Shown: positions 32,689 through 41,365, numbered from the stretch's first letter. The stretch is DNA of 51,769 nt from Bacillota bacterium (GCA_023458755.1 JAEWYE010000005.1:1-51769), one strand, 5' to 3'. The notes: generated from the letters alone by a model not told the origin. A program made the numbers and translations.

Positions 32689-33057
32689 ATGGGATGGGAT
32701 TTAAAATCCGACAGACCAATTTATTCACAGCTAATCGAATATATTGAGTTACGAATCGTTTCCGGAGCTTATCCGGCGGGCAGCAAATTGCCTTCCGTAC
32801 GCGACATGGCGACGGAAGCGGCGGTAAATCCAAATACCATGCAGCGGGCACTTTCTCAGCTGGAGAGCGATGGACTACTTTTTTCGCAGCGAACAAGCGG
32901 CAGATTTGTTACGGAGGATGTGGAAAAAATTATGCAGGTGAAAAATGCGTTGGCAATGGAACTGATTCATGAATTTATAGAGCGTATGAGCAATCTTGGC
33001 TACGACGAAAAGCAGGCTATCGCATTTATACAGAAACTATCAGAGGAGGATAAATAA
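32689..33057 (+). CDS. GntR family regulator, YtrA subfamily
   Basis: A 122-residue repressor. The N-terminal winged helix is clear (RPIYSQLIEYIELRIVSGAYPAGSKLPSVRDMATEAAVNPNTMQRALSQLESDGLLFSQRTSGRFV), followed by only about 45 residues of helical dimerisation tail, the hallmark of the YtrA subfamily, which usually controls adjacent ABC transporters responding to cell-wall antibiotics. Strong GGAGGTGA before the ATG. Its stop overlaps the next ATG by one base. O1 and O2 are the obvious targets, implying autoregulation plus control of the upstream exporter. Confidence 0.92.
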   Translation: MGWDLKSDRPIYSQLIEYIELRIVSGAYPAGSKLPSVRDMATEAAVNPNTMQRALSQLESDGLLFSQRTSGRFVTEDVEKIMQVKNALAMELIHEFIERMSNLGYDEKQAIAFIQKLSEEDK

Positions 33058-33755
33058 TGGAGAACATTTTGCAGTGCAACAACCTAACCAAAGTTTTTCC
33101 GGGTTGTATGGCACTCAGCGGCGTAAATTTGACCGTTGGAAGGGGGCGTATCGTCGGTTTGCTGGGACCGAACGGCAGCGGCAAAAGTACGCTCATTAAA
33201 CTCGCAAACGGTTTGATTACCCCAACAAACGGTGAAATTTTAATTGACGGAAAAGCCCCCGGCATTGAAACCAAAAAGATTGTCTCTTACCTGCCGGAGC
33301 GTACGTACTTAAATGACTGGATGACGGTGCGAAACATGATTGAGTTTTTTGCGGATTTTTACGATAATTTCAATCAGCAAAAAGCGTATGACATGCTCCA
33401 AAGGCTGAATATCAATCCGACCGACCGTTTAAAAACGATGTCAAAGGGTACAAAAGAAAAGGTTCAGCTTATTTTGGTGATGAGCCGTGAAGCGGAGTTG
33501 TATTTGCTTGACGAACCAATCGGCGGTGTTGACCCTGCGGCACGGGACTACATCTTAGACACCATTATTACAAACTACAACGAAAATTCAACCATCATCA
33601 TTTCAACCCACTTAATTTCAGACGTAGAGAAGATTCTGGATGATGTGATTTTTATTTCGAGGGGCAACGTGGTTATGACATCCTCTGTGGATGATATCCG
33701 TGAAAAGCAGGATAAATCCGTAGATGCGTTGTTTAGGGAGGTTTTCAGATGCTAA
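33057..33755 (+). CDS. ABC transporter ATP-binding protein (second exporter)
   Basis: A 232-residue ATPase with Walker A GLLGPNGSGKSTLIK, a degenerate signature MSKGTKEKVQL in place of LSGGQ, Walker B LYLLDEPIGGVDP and IIISTHLISDVE. It belongs to the group of ATPases often linked to YtrA-type regulators. The start codon overlaps the gntR stop (TAATG) and the gene overlaps the next permease by 7 bp, so all three are translated together. Confidence 0.92.
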   Translation: MENILQCNNLTKVFPGCMALSGVNLTVGRGRIVGLLGPNGSGKSTLIKLANGLITPTNGEILIDGKAPGIETKKIVSYLPERTYLNDWMTVRNMIEFFADFYDNFNQQKAYDMLQRLNINPTDRLKTMSKGTKEKVQLILVMSREAELYLLDEPIGGVDPAARDYILDTIITNYNENSTIIISTHLISDVEKILDDVIFISRGNVVMTSSVDDIREKQDKSVDALFREVFRC

Positions 33756-34549
33756 GGAAACTTTTGAAATACGAGGTGCAGGCCACTGCAAGAATCTTTG
33801 TACCTCTCTATGCATTGCTGATTGTTTTTGCGCTGATCAATAAAGCGTTTATCGCGATCAATTCCGATAAATTACAAATCCCTCAGAATATTGCAATCTT
33901 TGTTTTCATTGTGATTATAATTGCAATTTGTGTCATGACATTGGTAGTGACCATCCAGCGCTTTTACAAAAATTTGTTATCCGATGAAGGCTACCTAATG
34001 TTTACTCTGCCGGTCCATGCACATTCTCATATCACATCTAAATTACTGGTTTCCATGTTGTGGAATGTTGCAAGTGTGATTGTTTCCGGGTTTGCTATTT
34101 TACTTATAGCTGCAGCTCCAGACACCATGAGAAAGTTATCCCAATTTATGTCAATTTGTACCACTGCTTTAAACAAAATCGGATTCCCGGCTTATATGCT
34201 TATCATCGAAGGTATTGTGCTTGTTTTGATTTCGGTGATTGCTTCTATTATAACCATTTATGCGGCTATGGCGATTGGAAATTTGAGCGGTAAACACAGA
34301 GTGCTGCTGTCATTGGGCGCATACATCGGTTTTGGCACTATTGAACAAATTGTTGGTTCTATTCTTCTTTTTGTTGTTCCCCATGATTGGTACAGTGTTT
34401 TTGATACGGTGAACGACTTGAATTATATGCCTGCAATCCAAACGGCACAACTGTTTATGTTGGGATTGATTATTTTTACTTTAGTCTTTGGTGTTGCCTA
34501 TTACCTTCTGACCAACTATCTTCTCAAGAAAAAACTCAATCTCGAGTAA
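33749..34549 (+). CDS. ABC-2 type permease (second exporter)
   Basis: A 266-residue integral membrane protein with about six helices, including ALLIVFALINKAFI, IAIFVFIVIIIAICVMTLVVT, VASVIVSGFAILLIAAAP, LIIEGIVLVLISVIASIITIYAAMAIG and LFMLGLIIFTLVFGVAYYLL. It has the FYKNLLSDEGYLMFTLPVHAHSHITSKLL cytoplasmic loop seen in this permease type. Good GGGAGG before the ATG. A strong terminator follows, ending the regulator-exporter unit. Confidence 0.88.
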   Translation: MLRKLLKYEVQATARIFVPLYALLIVFALINKAFIAINSDKLQIPQNIAIFVFIVIIIAICVMTLVVTIQRFYKNLLSDEGYLMFTLPVHAHSHITSKLLVSMLWNVASVIVSGFAILLIAAAPDTMRKLSQFMSICTTALNKIGFPAYMLIIEGIVLVLISVIASIITIYAAMAIGNLSGKHRVLLSLGAYIGFGTIEQIVGSILLFVVPHDWYSVFDTVNDLNYMPAIQTAQLFMLGLIIFTLVFGVAYYLLTNYLLKKKLNLE

Positions 34550-34596
34550 TTTCGCTCAACTTGATATCCCCATAACTAAATGGATCTATACAACGG

Positions 34597-34635
34597 AAAA
34601 GGAGCCTTGCGTTTTTCAGCGTAAGGCTCCTTTTC
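34597..34635 (+). terminator. Intrinsic terminator after the second exporter
   Basis: AAAAGGAGCCTT pairs with AAGGCTCCTTTT, extended by GCG/CGC-type pairs around a T-rich loop, and runs into TTTTCTT. Confidence 0.92.
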
Positions 34636-34690
34636 TTAGCAAAATAAGGAATTGACTTTGAATATTATAAATAATATTCCAAATTCTTTT

Positions 34691-34720
34691 CGATTTTTCT
34701 GTTTTAATAGACGAAAATCG
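34691..34720 (+). promoter_or_regulatory. Inverted repeat upstream of the hydrogenase promoter
   Basis: CGATTTT (34691-34697) and AAAATCG (34714-34720) form a dyad with a 16-bp spacer, 30 bp upstream of the -35 box. It is a candidate activator site; no known operator family was recognised and it is not a Rex box. Confidence 0.35.
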
Positions 34721-34750
34721 CCGAAGCGTCCATTCGTATTTGGATTGCCC

Positions 34751-34779
34751 TTGTACGAAAACAGGTAAAATGTTATAAT
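34751..34779 (+). promoter_or_regulatory. Promoter of the hydrogenase operon
   Basis: TTGTAC at 34751-34756 and TATAAT at 34774-34779 have a 17-bp spacer and an extended TGT. The transcript should begin near 34786. Confidence 0.78.
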
Positions 34780-34790
34780 ATCGACAGGTT

Positions 34791-34825
34791 ATGCTGAATG
34801 TCAGTACGCTGTTTTCAGCATTTTT
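34791..34825 (+). terminator. Attenuator-like hairpin in the hydrogenase operon leader
   Basis: ATGCTGAA pairs with TTCAGCAT (8 bp, 15-nt loop), followed by further T, all between the transcription start and the first Shine-Dalgarno. An alternative hairpin CTGA-ATG-TCAG (34794-34804) uses the same 5' strand. The arrangement suggests conditional termination. Confidence 0.5.
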
Positions 34826-34845
34826 AAAAGGAAAGGACTGGCTGC

Positions 34846-35094
34846 ATGGATATTGTAATTTGTATCGGCAGTTCGTGTCACCTGAAAGGTTCGCACGATG
34901 TTGTAAAAATTTTGGAACGCCTTATCAAGCTTCATCAGCTTGATGGAATCGTCACACTCAAGGGTTCCTTTTGCATGGGAGAGTGTACCAGTAACGGCGT
35001 TTGTGTCAGCATTGGCGAAGAACAGTTTAAAATTATACCAAGCCAAACCGAGGAATTTTTTCATGATGTTGTGCTGAAACAGCTCAATTCATAA
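34846..35094 (+). CDS. Thioredoxin-like [2Fe-2S] ferredoxin (NuoE/HymA-like)
   Basis: An 82-residue thioredoxin-fold ferredoxin resembling the C-terminal domain of NuoE/HydC-type subunits. The four cluster ligands appear as Cys 6, Cys 11, Cys 43 and Cys 47 (CIGSSC and CMGEC). It lacks the N-terminal helical region of full NuoE. As first gene of the operon it is a likely electron-transfer partner for the hydrogenase-type proteins that follow. AAAGGA lies upstream of the ATG. Confidence 0.85.
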   Translation: MDIVICIGSSCHLKGSHDVVKILERLIKLHQLDGIVTLKGSFCMGECTSNGVCVSIGEEQFKIIPSQTEEFFHDVVLKQLNS

Positions 35095-35170
35095 CCTGTC
35101 GATTCCGTTCATCCGGTTTATTGTTTCTTGGAGGGTTTTAATTTTTGTACTACAGCATGGAGGGTTTAAA

Positions 35171-36883
35171 ATGAGTGTTATCGGTTTAAAAAAGGCAAAC
35201 TGCAAAAATTGTTATAAATGCGTAAAGGTTTGTCCGGTAAAGTCCATCAAGGTTGAAAACCAGCAGGCGCAGATTATGGAACGCAGTTGCATCCTTTGCG
35301 GCACCTGTTTGTCCGAATGCCCTCAAAATGCGAAAACGCTTAACAGTGATATTGCAATGGTCAAGGATTATTTAGAAAGAGGGGAGAAGGTCATTCTTTC
35401 AGTGGCACCCTCTTATTACGGTTCTTTCGATTTTGACAGCCCGCAGCAGTTTGCGGGTGCGGTAAAAGCACTTGGCTTTTATGGTGTGTCCGAAACTTCG
35501 GAGGGTGCGGCTTATGTAACGGCAGAGTACGATAACTTGCTGAAAGCCAACAAAATGAAAAATATCCTATCCACCTGCTGCCCGTCCGCCAACCAGCTTA
35601 TCGAGTATTATTATCCCGATCTGGTTGATCAAATGGCTCCTGTGGTATCACCTATGATCGCGCACGCGCGGCTTTTAAAACAAAGCTATCGTGATGCGCA
35701 TGTTGTGTTTGCTGGGCCGTGCATTGCGAAAATCGATGAGGCAATCGATATGCGTCACTGCAACGATGTAGATGCGGTCATCACGTTTGATGACCTTTCC
35801 CATTGGATGAAAGAAAGCGCCGTTTCCGTCAAGCAGGCGCAGCCCGCGACATTCCTTAATTCCAGTTCAAAAATAGTAAGAATGTACCCGGTTACGCAGG
35901 GCATTCTTGCATCGCTCCGTGCAAAAGGTGATACCGGCGACTGGAAGCTTTTAAGCGTAAGCGGCTCCGCGGAGTGTATTGATCTTTGCAAATCCCTGCA
36001 GCGCGGCGATTTGTCCCACTGCTTTATTGAGATCAATATGTGCAAAGGAGCCTGCATAAACGGTCCTGTATCCATACGGGACTCTGCTTCACGATTCTCA
36101 ACAAAAATCAGAATTGAAGATTATGCGCATGAGGATGACGCAATGTTTCCACCCTTGCCGGAGCATATTCCAATGGGTATGCAGTTTGTAGACCGTTCCG
36201 TTCATGAAGATATTCCGGATGAACAAACCATCCGTGCCATTTTATCCAAAATCGGAAAAGAAACGCCGGAACAGGAGCTGAATTGCGGCTCCTGCGGTTA
36301 TCCTTCTTGTCGGGCAAAAGCAATTGCGGTTTATCAGAACAAGGCAGAACTGACCATGTGCATGCCGTACATGAAGGAGCGTGCGGAGTCCCTTTCCAAT
36401 TACGTATTATCCGAAACGCCGAATATTACGCTGATTGTCGATGAGGACATGAATATTATTGAATTCAACGCAGCGGCGGAACGTGCGTTTAAAATTTCCA
36501 GGCGCGAGGCACTGCAGAAATGTTTGTATGAGATTATGGATACGGCTGACTTCCAGTTTGTGCTGGACAGCAAGCAGTCCATTATCGACAAAAAGGTCGC
36601 TTATAAAGAATACGGCATTATAACCATGCAAAACATTGTTTACATAGCAAAAGAACATTATGCGATGGGCGTTTTCTCCGATATCACCGCAGAAGTCAGC
36701 GCGCAGGAGGCAAAATATAAGCGCAATGTGGAAACAATGGAAATGGCACAAAAGGTGATAAACAAACAAATGGTTGCAGCGCAGCAAATTGCCAGTCTGT
36801 TGGGTGAGACAACGGCGGAAACAAAAGTTACATTAACGAAATTGAAAGATATGATCGTATTTGATGATGAAAATTTTGAATAA
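35171..36883 (+). CDS. hydS: HydS-like putative H2-sensing [FeFe]-hydrogenase with PAS domain
   Basis: A 570-residue protein. The N terminus has two [4Fe-4S] ferredoxin motifs (Cys 11/14/17/21 and 40/43/46/50). The H-cluster domain follows, with loops STCCPS, FAGPCIAK and INMCKGACING. Next is a four-Cys CGSCGYPSCRAKAIA...C motif for another cluster, a PAS domain (NITLIVDEDMNIIEFNAAAERAF) and a helical C terminus. This layout matches group C-type sensory [FeFe] hydrogenases described in Ruminococcus and Thermotoga. A SpoIIE-type phosphatase gene follows, so H2 or redox state may be relayed by protein dephosphorylation. Sensing is inferred, not shown. ATG has GGAGGG upstream. Confidence 0.88.
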   Translation: MSVIGLKKANCKNCYKCVKVCPVKSIKVENQQAQIMERSCILCGTCLSECPQNAKTLNSDIAMVKDYLERGEKVILSVAPSYYGSFDFDSPQQFAGAVKALGFYGVSETSEGAAYVTAEYDNLLKANKMKNILSTCCPSANQLIEYYYPDLVDQMAPVVSPMIAHARLLKQSYRDAHVVFAGPCIAKIDEAIDMRHCNDVDAVITFDDLSHWMKESAVSVKQAQPATFLNSSSKIVRMYPVTQGILASLRAKGDTGDWKLLSVSGSAECIDLCKSLQRGDLSHCFIEINMCKGACINGPVSIRDSASRFSTKIRIEDYAHEDDAMFPPLPEHIPMGMQFVDRSVHEDIPDEQTIRAILSKIGKETPEQELNCGSCGYPSCRAKAIAVYQNKAELTMCMPYMKERAESLSNYVLSETPNITLIVDEDMNIIEFNAAAERAFKISRREALQKCLYEIMDTADFQFVLDSKQSIIDKKVAYKEYGIITMQNIVYIAKEHYAMGVFSDITAEVSAQEAKYKRNVETMEMAQKVINKQMVAAQQIASLLGETTAETKVTLTKLKDMIVFDDENFE

Positions 36884-36919
36884 TCTTTCTCTCTACTCCC
36901 TTGAAAGGAGCGGAAAACT

Positions 36920-38092
36920 TTGAAAATATTTGTAGATACAGCTTCCCGAAGCCTGAATAAATTTGATGAAGAACTGTGCGGCGATAAGGTTGAGATTACC
37001 CGCACAAATAATTCTACCATTGCGGTACTTGCAGACGGTTTGGGCAGCGGAGTCAAGGCCAATATTCTCTCCACGCTCACCAGCAGTATCATTGCCACCA
37101 TGCTCAATGAAGGCGCAACGGTGGAACAGGCGGTTGAAACCATTACGAGTACGCTGCCGGTCTGCAAAGAGCGCAGATTGGCGTATTCCACCTTTAGCAT
37201 TCTTCAGATATTTGACAAAGGAGACGCTTATTTGGTGGAGTTTGATAATCCGCCCTGCATCTTTATCCGAAACGGAAAAGTGATGGAGCTCGAAACGGAG
37301 TTCAAACAGTGTGCCGGAAAAACAGTGACAGAAAGCCGCTTTACCGTGCAGGCAGGCGATGTTCTTGCCCTTATCAGCGACGGCGTTATTTATGCCGGAG
37401 TTGGGCAGGCTTTAAATTTTGGCTGGAATTGGGATAACGTGGCCAATTGGCTTGCAAAAACCTCGCTGAAAGAAAAATCCGCACCGCGCCTTGCCGTTTC
37501 TCTCTCTCAGGCGGTCAGCGAATTTTATTTGGACAAGCCGGGCGACGACAGCACCAATCTGATCGTTCGAATCGCACCGCGCTGCGTGGTGAACCTGCTT
37601 TCCGGCCCTCCGGAGGATAAAGAAAACGACAGTCGGTTGGTGCATGATTTTATGACTTCTTCCGGCAAGCGAATCGTCTGCGGCGGCACCAGTGCTAACC
37701 TTGTTGCCAGAGTACTGAACCGCGAGGTAGAAACCACCTTGAATTACGAGGACCCGTCCCTGCCTCCGACGGCCAAAATTGATGGAATTGATCTGGTTAC
37801 CGAAGGTGTTCTTACATTGAGCCGAACAGTAGATATACTCAAGGATTATCTCAGTCATGAAGCGGATACGTTCTATTTCCGTAAACTAGACGAATCGAAC
37901 GGTGCTGCCAGAATTGCGAAAATGATATTGGAAGATTGCACCGCCTTAAAAGTATATATTGGTTCCGCCATCAATCCCGCACATCAAAATCCTGGACTGC
38001 CTGCCGATTTGAGCATCAAGCGCAAGCTAATTGACGAACTCTGCACGTTGGCGGAAGGAATGGGCAAAACCGTAGAAAAATATTATTATTGA
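36920..38092 (+). CDS. SpoIIE/PP2C-type serine phosphatase
   Basis: A 390-residue protein whose first half is a SpoIIE-like PP2C phosphatase domain: NSTIAVLADGLGSGVKANILS, FSILQIF, EFDNPPCIFIRNG and LALISDGVIYAG carry the metal-binding Asp residues. The remainder (about 220-390) is an extra domain without clear identity that contains VNLLSGPPEDKENDSRLVHDFM and a C-terminal helical part. The start is TTG with AAAGGAG upstream. It sits between two hydrogenase-type genes, and related operons couple such phosphatases to HydS, so it is the likely output of the sensor. Confidence 0.87.
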   Translation: MKIFVDTASRSLNKFDEELCGDKVEITRTNNSTIAVLADGLGSGVKANILSTLTSSIIATMLNEGATVEQAVETITSTLPVCKERRLAYSTFSILQIFDKGDAYLVEFDNPPCIFIRNGKVMELETEFKQCAGKTVTESRFTVQAGDVLALISDGVIYAGVGQALNFGWNWDNVANWLAKTSLKEKSAPRLAVSLSQAVSEFYLDKPGDDSTNLIVRIAPRCVVNLLSGPPEDKENDSRLVHDFMTSSGKRIVCGGTSANLVARVLNREVETTLNYEDPSLPPTAKIDGIDLVTEGVLTLSRTVDILKDYLSHEADTFYFRKLDESNGAARIAKMILEDCTALKVYIGSAINPAHQNPGLPADLSIKRKLIDELCTLAEGMGKTVEKYYY

Positions 38093-38114
38093 CAAATGGA
38101 GACTTGAATTTAAC

Positions 38115-39551
38115 ATGCAATATGACAATGACGCAAAACAATTAAAATATGAAGTGCTGAAAACCGTAGCGCAGCTTGCTTTTGAAGGTAAGCTGGAAGA
38201 CCGCGCAGATCAGATTCCATATGAAATTATTCCGGGACCTACTCCAAGCTTTCGCTGCTGTATTTACCGTGAGCGTGAGATTATCCGCGAACGTGTGACA
38301 GCCGCCCGCGGGATGAGCCTGCATGGTCAGGAAACAGATTCTATTGTAGGTGTGCTTCCGGCTGCCTGCGAAGGCTGCCCGATTAAAAGATTTACGGTAA
38401 CCGATAACTGCCAGCGCTGTTTAGCAAAAAAATGCCAGTCAGCCTGTCCGTTTGGCGCGGTTTCCATTACCGGTAAGGGCGCTTATATTGACCCAGCAAA
38501 ATGTAAAGAGTGCGGGCGCTGCGCCGCAGCCTGTCCGTACAATGCCATTTCCGATACGATGCGTCCCTGCCTGCGTTCCTGCCCGGTGGATGCCATCACT
38601 ATGGATGAACATCATCAGGCTGCCATTGACTATTCCCGCTGCATTAGCTGCGGAAGCTGCACAAAAAACTGCCCGTTCGGCGCAATTACCGACCGTTCCA
38701 GTATGGTACAGGTGATTGATGCTATCCGGGGCGGCAAGTCGGTTTTTGCCACCTTTGCTCCGGCGATTGAGGGACATTTCGGTGACGCAAATGTCGGTAT
38801 GCTCAAATCCGCACTGAAAAAGTTAGGATTTACGGGCGCGGCGGAAGTTTCGCTCGGTGCTGACGCGGTTGCGGAGCATGAGGCACACGAACTAAAAGAA
38901 GCACTGCAGGCAGGACAAAAAATGACCACATCCTGCTGCCCGGCTTTTGTTGAAATGATAGAAAATCATTTCCCGAAATTAATCCCCCATATCTCTCATA
39001 CCATTTCTCCAATGACCGCAGTGGCCAGGTACCTTAAGACGGAACATCCCGACGGCCTGGTTGTGTTTATCGGGCCGTGTATCGCGAAAAAGCTTGAAAT
39101 CCAAAAGGTAGAGGATACAGCGGACTTTGTACTTACGTTTGAAGAGCTTGCCGCTTTGTTTAAAGCGAAAGGCATAAATCCGGCCGATGAAGCCCAAAAT
39201 GAGCAGGACGGCAGTATTATGGGCAAGGGCTTCGCCGTCAGCGGCGGCGTAAGCGGTGCGGTAACCGCCGCTCTGGAAGAAGAAAACTTTGAAATACCGT
39301 TTACATGCAGCAAATGCGACGGAGCCAAAGAGTGCAAAAAGGCGCTTATGCTTTTGAACGCAGGTCGTTTGCCGGAGGATTTAATCGAAGGAATGGCATG
39401 TGAAGGCGGATGTGTTGCAGGCCCTGCCGGTGTTGCGGATATGCAGCGCCTGAAGAAAAGCCGAGCAAAGCTAATGGCGGCGGCGGACAAACGCGGAATC
39501 AAGGAAAACATTGCGGAAATTCATGATTTTTCCAATGTTAAAATGGATTAA
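38115..39551 (+). CDS. Ferredoxin-rich monomeric [FeFe] hydrogenase
   Basis: A 478-residue iron hydrogenase of the group B type. After an N-terminal region of about 80 residues come many cluster-binding cysteines: 85, 88, 99, 102, 107, 111; 130/133/136/140; 152/156; and 176/179/182/186. The H-cluster loops are TTSCCPAF (keeping both cysteines, including the proton-transfer one), FIGPCIAKK and EGMACEGGCVAGP. It should reduce protons to H2 or oxidise H2 with ferredoxin. The Shine-Dalgarno GGAG is about 13 bases from the ATG. The maturases HydE/F/G are not in the window. Confidence 0.88.
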   Translation: MQYDNDAKQLKYEVLKTVAQLAFEGKLEDRADQIPYEIIPGPTPSFRCCIYREREIIRERVTAARGMSLHGQETDSIVGVLPAACEGCPIKRFTVTDNCQRCLAKKCQSACPFGAVSITGKGAYIDPAKCKECGRCAAACPYNAISDTMRPCLRSCPVDAITMDEHHQAAIDYSRCISCGSCTKNCPFGAITDRSSMVQVIDAIRGGKSVFATFAPAIEGHFGDANVGMLKSALKKLGFTGAAEVSLGADAVAEHEAHELKEALQAGQKMTTSCCPAFVEMIENHFPKLIPHISHTISPMTAVARYLKTEHPDGLVVFIGPCIAKKLEIQKVEDTADFVLTFEELAALFKAKGINPADEAQNEQDGSIMGKGFAVSGGVSGAVTAALEEENFEIPFTCSKCDGAKECKKALMLLNAGRLPEDLIEGMACEGGCVAGPAGVADMQRLKKSRAKLMAAADKRGIKENIAEIHDFSNVKMD

Positions 39552-39592
39552 CTTTTCCGGTCTTAAAAAATAGAAGGCAAAGCGGGTGCAGT

Positions 39593-40504
39593 ATGGACGC
39601 AATCTATGCGGAAAATCTGTCAAAGTCTTATGATGGCAAAAGTTATGCGTTGAATCAAGTTTCCCTTCATATCCCTCATGGAGGAGTCTGTGGCTTTTTA
39701 GGGCCCAATGGGGCCGGTAAAACTACAACGGTGAAGCTTTTGACCGGCTTGCTTACGCCCAGCAGCGGTGAGTGTGAAATTATGGGAATTTCACCTGTCC
39801 GTGAACCGGAACGCGTGCACGCGGTTTGCGGAGTACTTACCGAAACCGCAAAGATGTACGGCCAAATGACAGGTACGGAAAATTTAGTTTTCTTTGCGCT
39901 TGCCTGCGGCATGTCTCCGGAGTCTGCGCGTCAAAGAGCTTCTGAGCTGCTCAAGGAGCTGGATATCTGGGACGCAAGGGATAAGAAAGTATCCGCCTAT
40001 TCTACCGGTATGGCGCAGCGGCTTTCACTCGCGCGTGCGCTCGTCAATAGGCCGAAGGTTCTGTTTTTGGATGAGCCTACCAGCGGGCTGGATCCGGAAT
40101 CCGCGCAGGCAGTCAATGAACGGATTGCGGTTTTGGCGCAGAAAGAGGGAACAACTGTATTCCTGTGCACCCATCAGCTTCGTTACGCACAGGATATCTG
40201 CGACTCTTACGGCCTTATCGACCATGGGCGTTTGCTTGCGTTCGGAGATTTTGATACGCTCAGCCGGAATATCGGCTGCAAAATAAAAGCCGGCATCCGC
40301 TTGAAACCGGATGACAGCTTAGAATGCTTTCAAAAAGAAAATGACTGGTGGCAGACGCAGCTGCAAACAGAGGAAGAAATGCCCGGATTGCTAAAGCGCC
40401 TTATGGAGCAGGGACACGACATTTTTGAGGCTCGGCTTGTAAAGCCTTCGCTTGAAGATATATATTTCGGATATCTTGGACGTGAACAGGAGGTACAGCC
40501 ATGA
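39593..40504 (+). CDS. ABC transporter ATP-binding protein (third exporter)
   Basis: A 303-residue ATPase with Walker A GFLGPNGAGKTTTVKL, a signature YSTGMAQRLSLARAL, Walker B VLFLDEPTSGLDPE and FLCTHQLRYAQD. The C-terminal 80 residues are an extension typical of ABC-2 drug or Na+ exporters. It lies 41 bp after the hydrogenase gene with no terminator between, so it may be transcribed with the hydrogenase operon. It overlaps the permease gene by 4 bp (ATGA). Confidence 0.92.
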   Translation: MDAIYAENLSKSYDGKSYALNQVSLHIPHGGVCGFLGPNGAGKTTTVKLLTGLLTPSSGECEIMGISPVREPERVHAVCGVLTETAKMYGQMTGTENLVFFALACGMSPESARQRASELLKELDIWDARDKKVSAYSTGMAQRLSLARALVNRPKVLFLDEPTSGLDPESAQAVNERIAVLAQKEGTTVFLCTHQLRYAQDICDSYGLIDHGRLLAFGDFDTLSRNIGCKIKAGIRLKPDDSLECFQKENDWWQTQLQTEEEMPGLLKRLMEQGHDIFEARLVKPSLEDIYFGYLGREQEVQP

Positions 40505-41298
40505 AACTCATTACGAACGCCGAACTGGCCTTGATGAAAAAAGATTTTGCGGAAATTTGGAATGCGAAAATGGTTCGAAGTACTTTGGTTGTCCTTCCGA
40601 TTCTTATGGTGGTTTTTTTACCGGTCATGTTTATCTGCATGATTCTGTTTGTGCCGCAAAATCAAATGAACGGCGTTGACCAAATGATGAAGCTGCTGCC
40701 TTTTACAGAAAAAAATCTCAGCATCCAGCAGGCTATGTTTTATATCATGACCAATGTGATCAGCCCCATGTTCTTTTTAATGATTCCGCTCATGTCTTCC
40801 AGTGTGTCGGCATCCTGCAGCTTTGTGGGTGAAAAAGAGCGCAAAACAATCGAAACCCTGCTTTTAACGCCGCTTCGCGTAAAATCCATTTTTAAAGCAA
40901 AAGTCCTTGGCTGTACGGTGCTTTCCGTTGCAATAACAGCCATTTCTTTTGCAGTGTTTTCCGCTGTGACCGGTGTCGGTGATTATCTTTTACACATGAA
41001 ATTCTTTTTTAACTGGAACTGGCTTGTGCTGGTGGTGCTGCTGGCGCCGGCACTTACCGTATTTGGCGTTATTTTTATGGTGCTGGTTTCCGGTAAATCC
41101 AAAAGCTATATGGAATCCATTCAGCTTTCCGGCTATATCATTTTGCCGCTTGTGCTGCTTTTTGTCGGGCAGTTTACCGGGCTGTTTCAGTTGAATGCTT
41201 TAATTCTGCTTTGTGTAGGCGTGCTGGCTGTTGCGCTCGATTTTGTGCTGTGGTTTTTTGCCTCGCGCGTATTTACACCGGAAAAGCTTCTAAAATAA
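40501..41298 (+). CDS. ABC-2 type permease (third exporter)
   Basis: A 265-residue permease with about six transmembrane helices and the coupling segment FVGEKERKTIETLLLTPLRVKSIFKAKVLG, typical of NatB-like ABC-2 permeases. It pairs with the ATPase upstream through a 4-bp overlap. Substrate is unknown; association with hydrogen metabolism is by position only. Confidence 0.9.
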   Translation: MKLITNAELALMKKDFAEIWNAKMVRSTLVVLPILMVVFLPVMFICMILFVPQNQMNGVDQMMKLLPFTEKNLSIQQAMFYIMTNVISPMFFLMIPLMSSSVSASCSFVGEKERKTIETLLLTPLRVKSIFKAKVLGCTVLSVAITAISFAVFSAVTGVGDYLLHMKFFFNWNWLVLVVLLAPALTVFGVIFMVLVSGKSKSYMESIQLSGYIILPLVLLFVGQFTGLFQLNALILLCVGVLAVALDFVLWFFASRVFTPEKLLK

Positions 41299-41336
41299 AG
41301 TTCGAAAAATCTTTCGCCTTTAAATCTTTTGTCGTA

Positions 41337-41365
41337 TTGTTAATTTTTTTGAAATGTATTATAAT
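41337..41365 (+). promoter_or_regulatory. Promoter of the PHP phosphoesterase gene
   Basis: TTGTTA at 41337-41342 and TATAAT at 41360-41365 have a 17-bp spacer. Confidence 0.7.

Noticed and set aside
34681..34850. Rex (redox repressor) operator before the hydrogenase operon
   Set aside because: No TTGTTAA-N4-TTAACAA-like sequence is present; the dyad found there has a different sequence and spacing.
34801..35064. 87-codon minus-strand frame over the 2Fe-2S ferredoxin gene
   Set aside because: Antisense shadow of the ferredoxin gene; no independent start signals.
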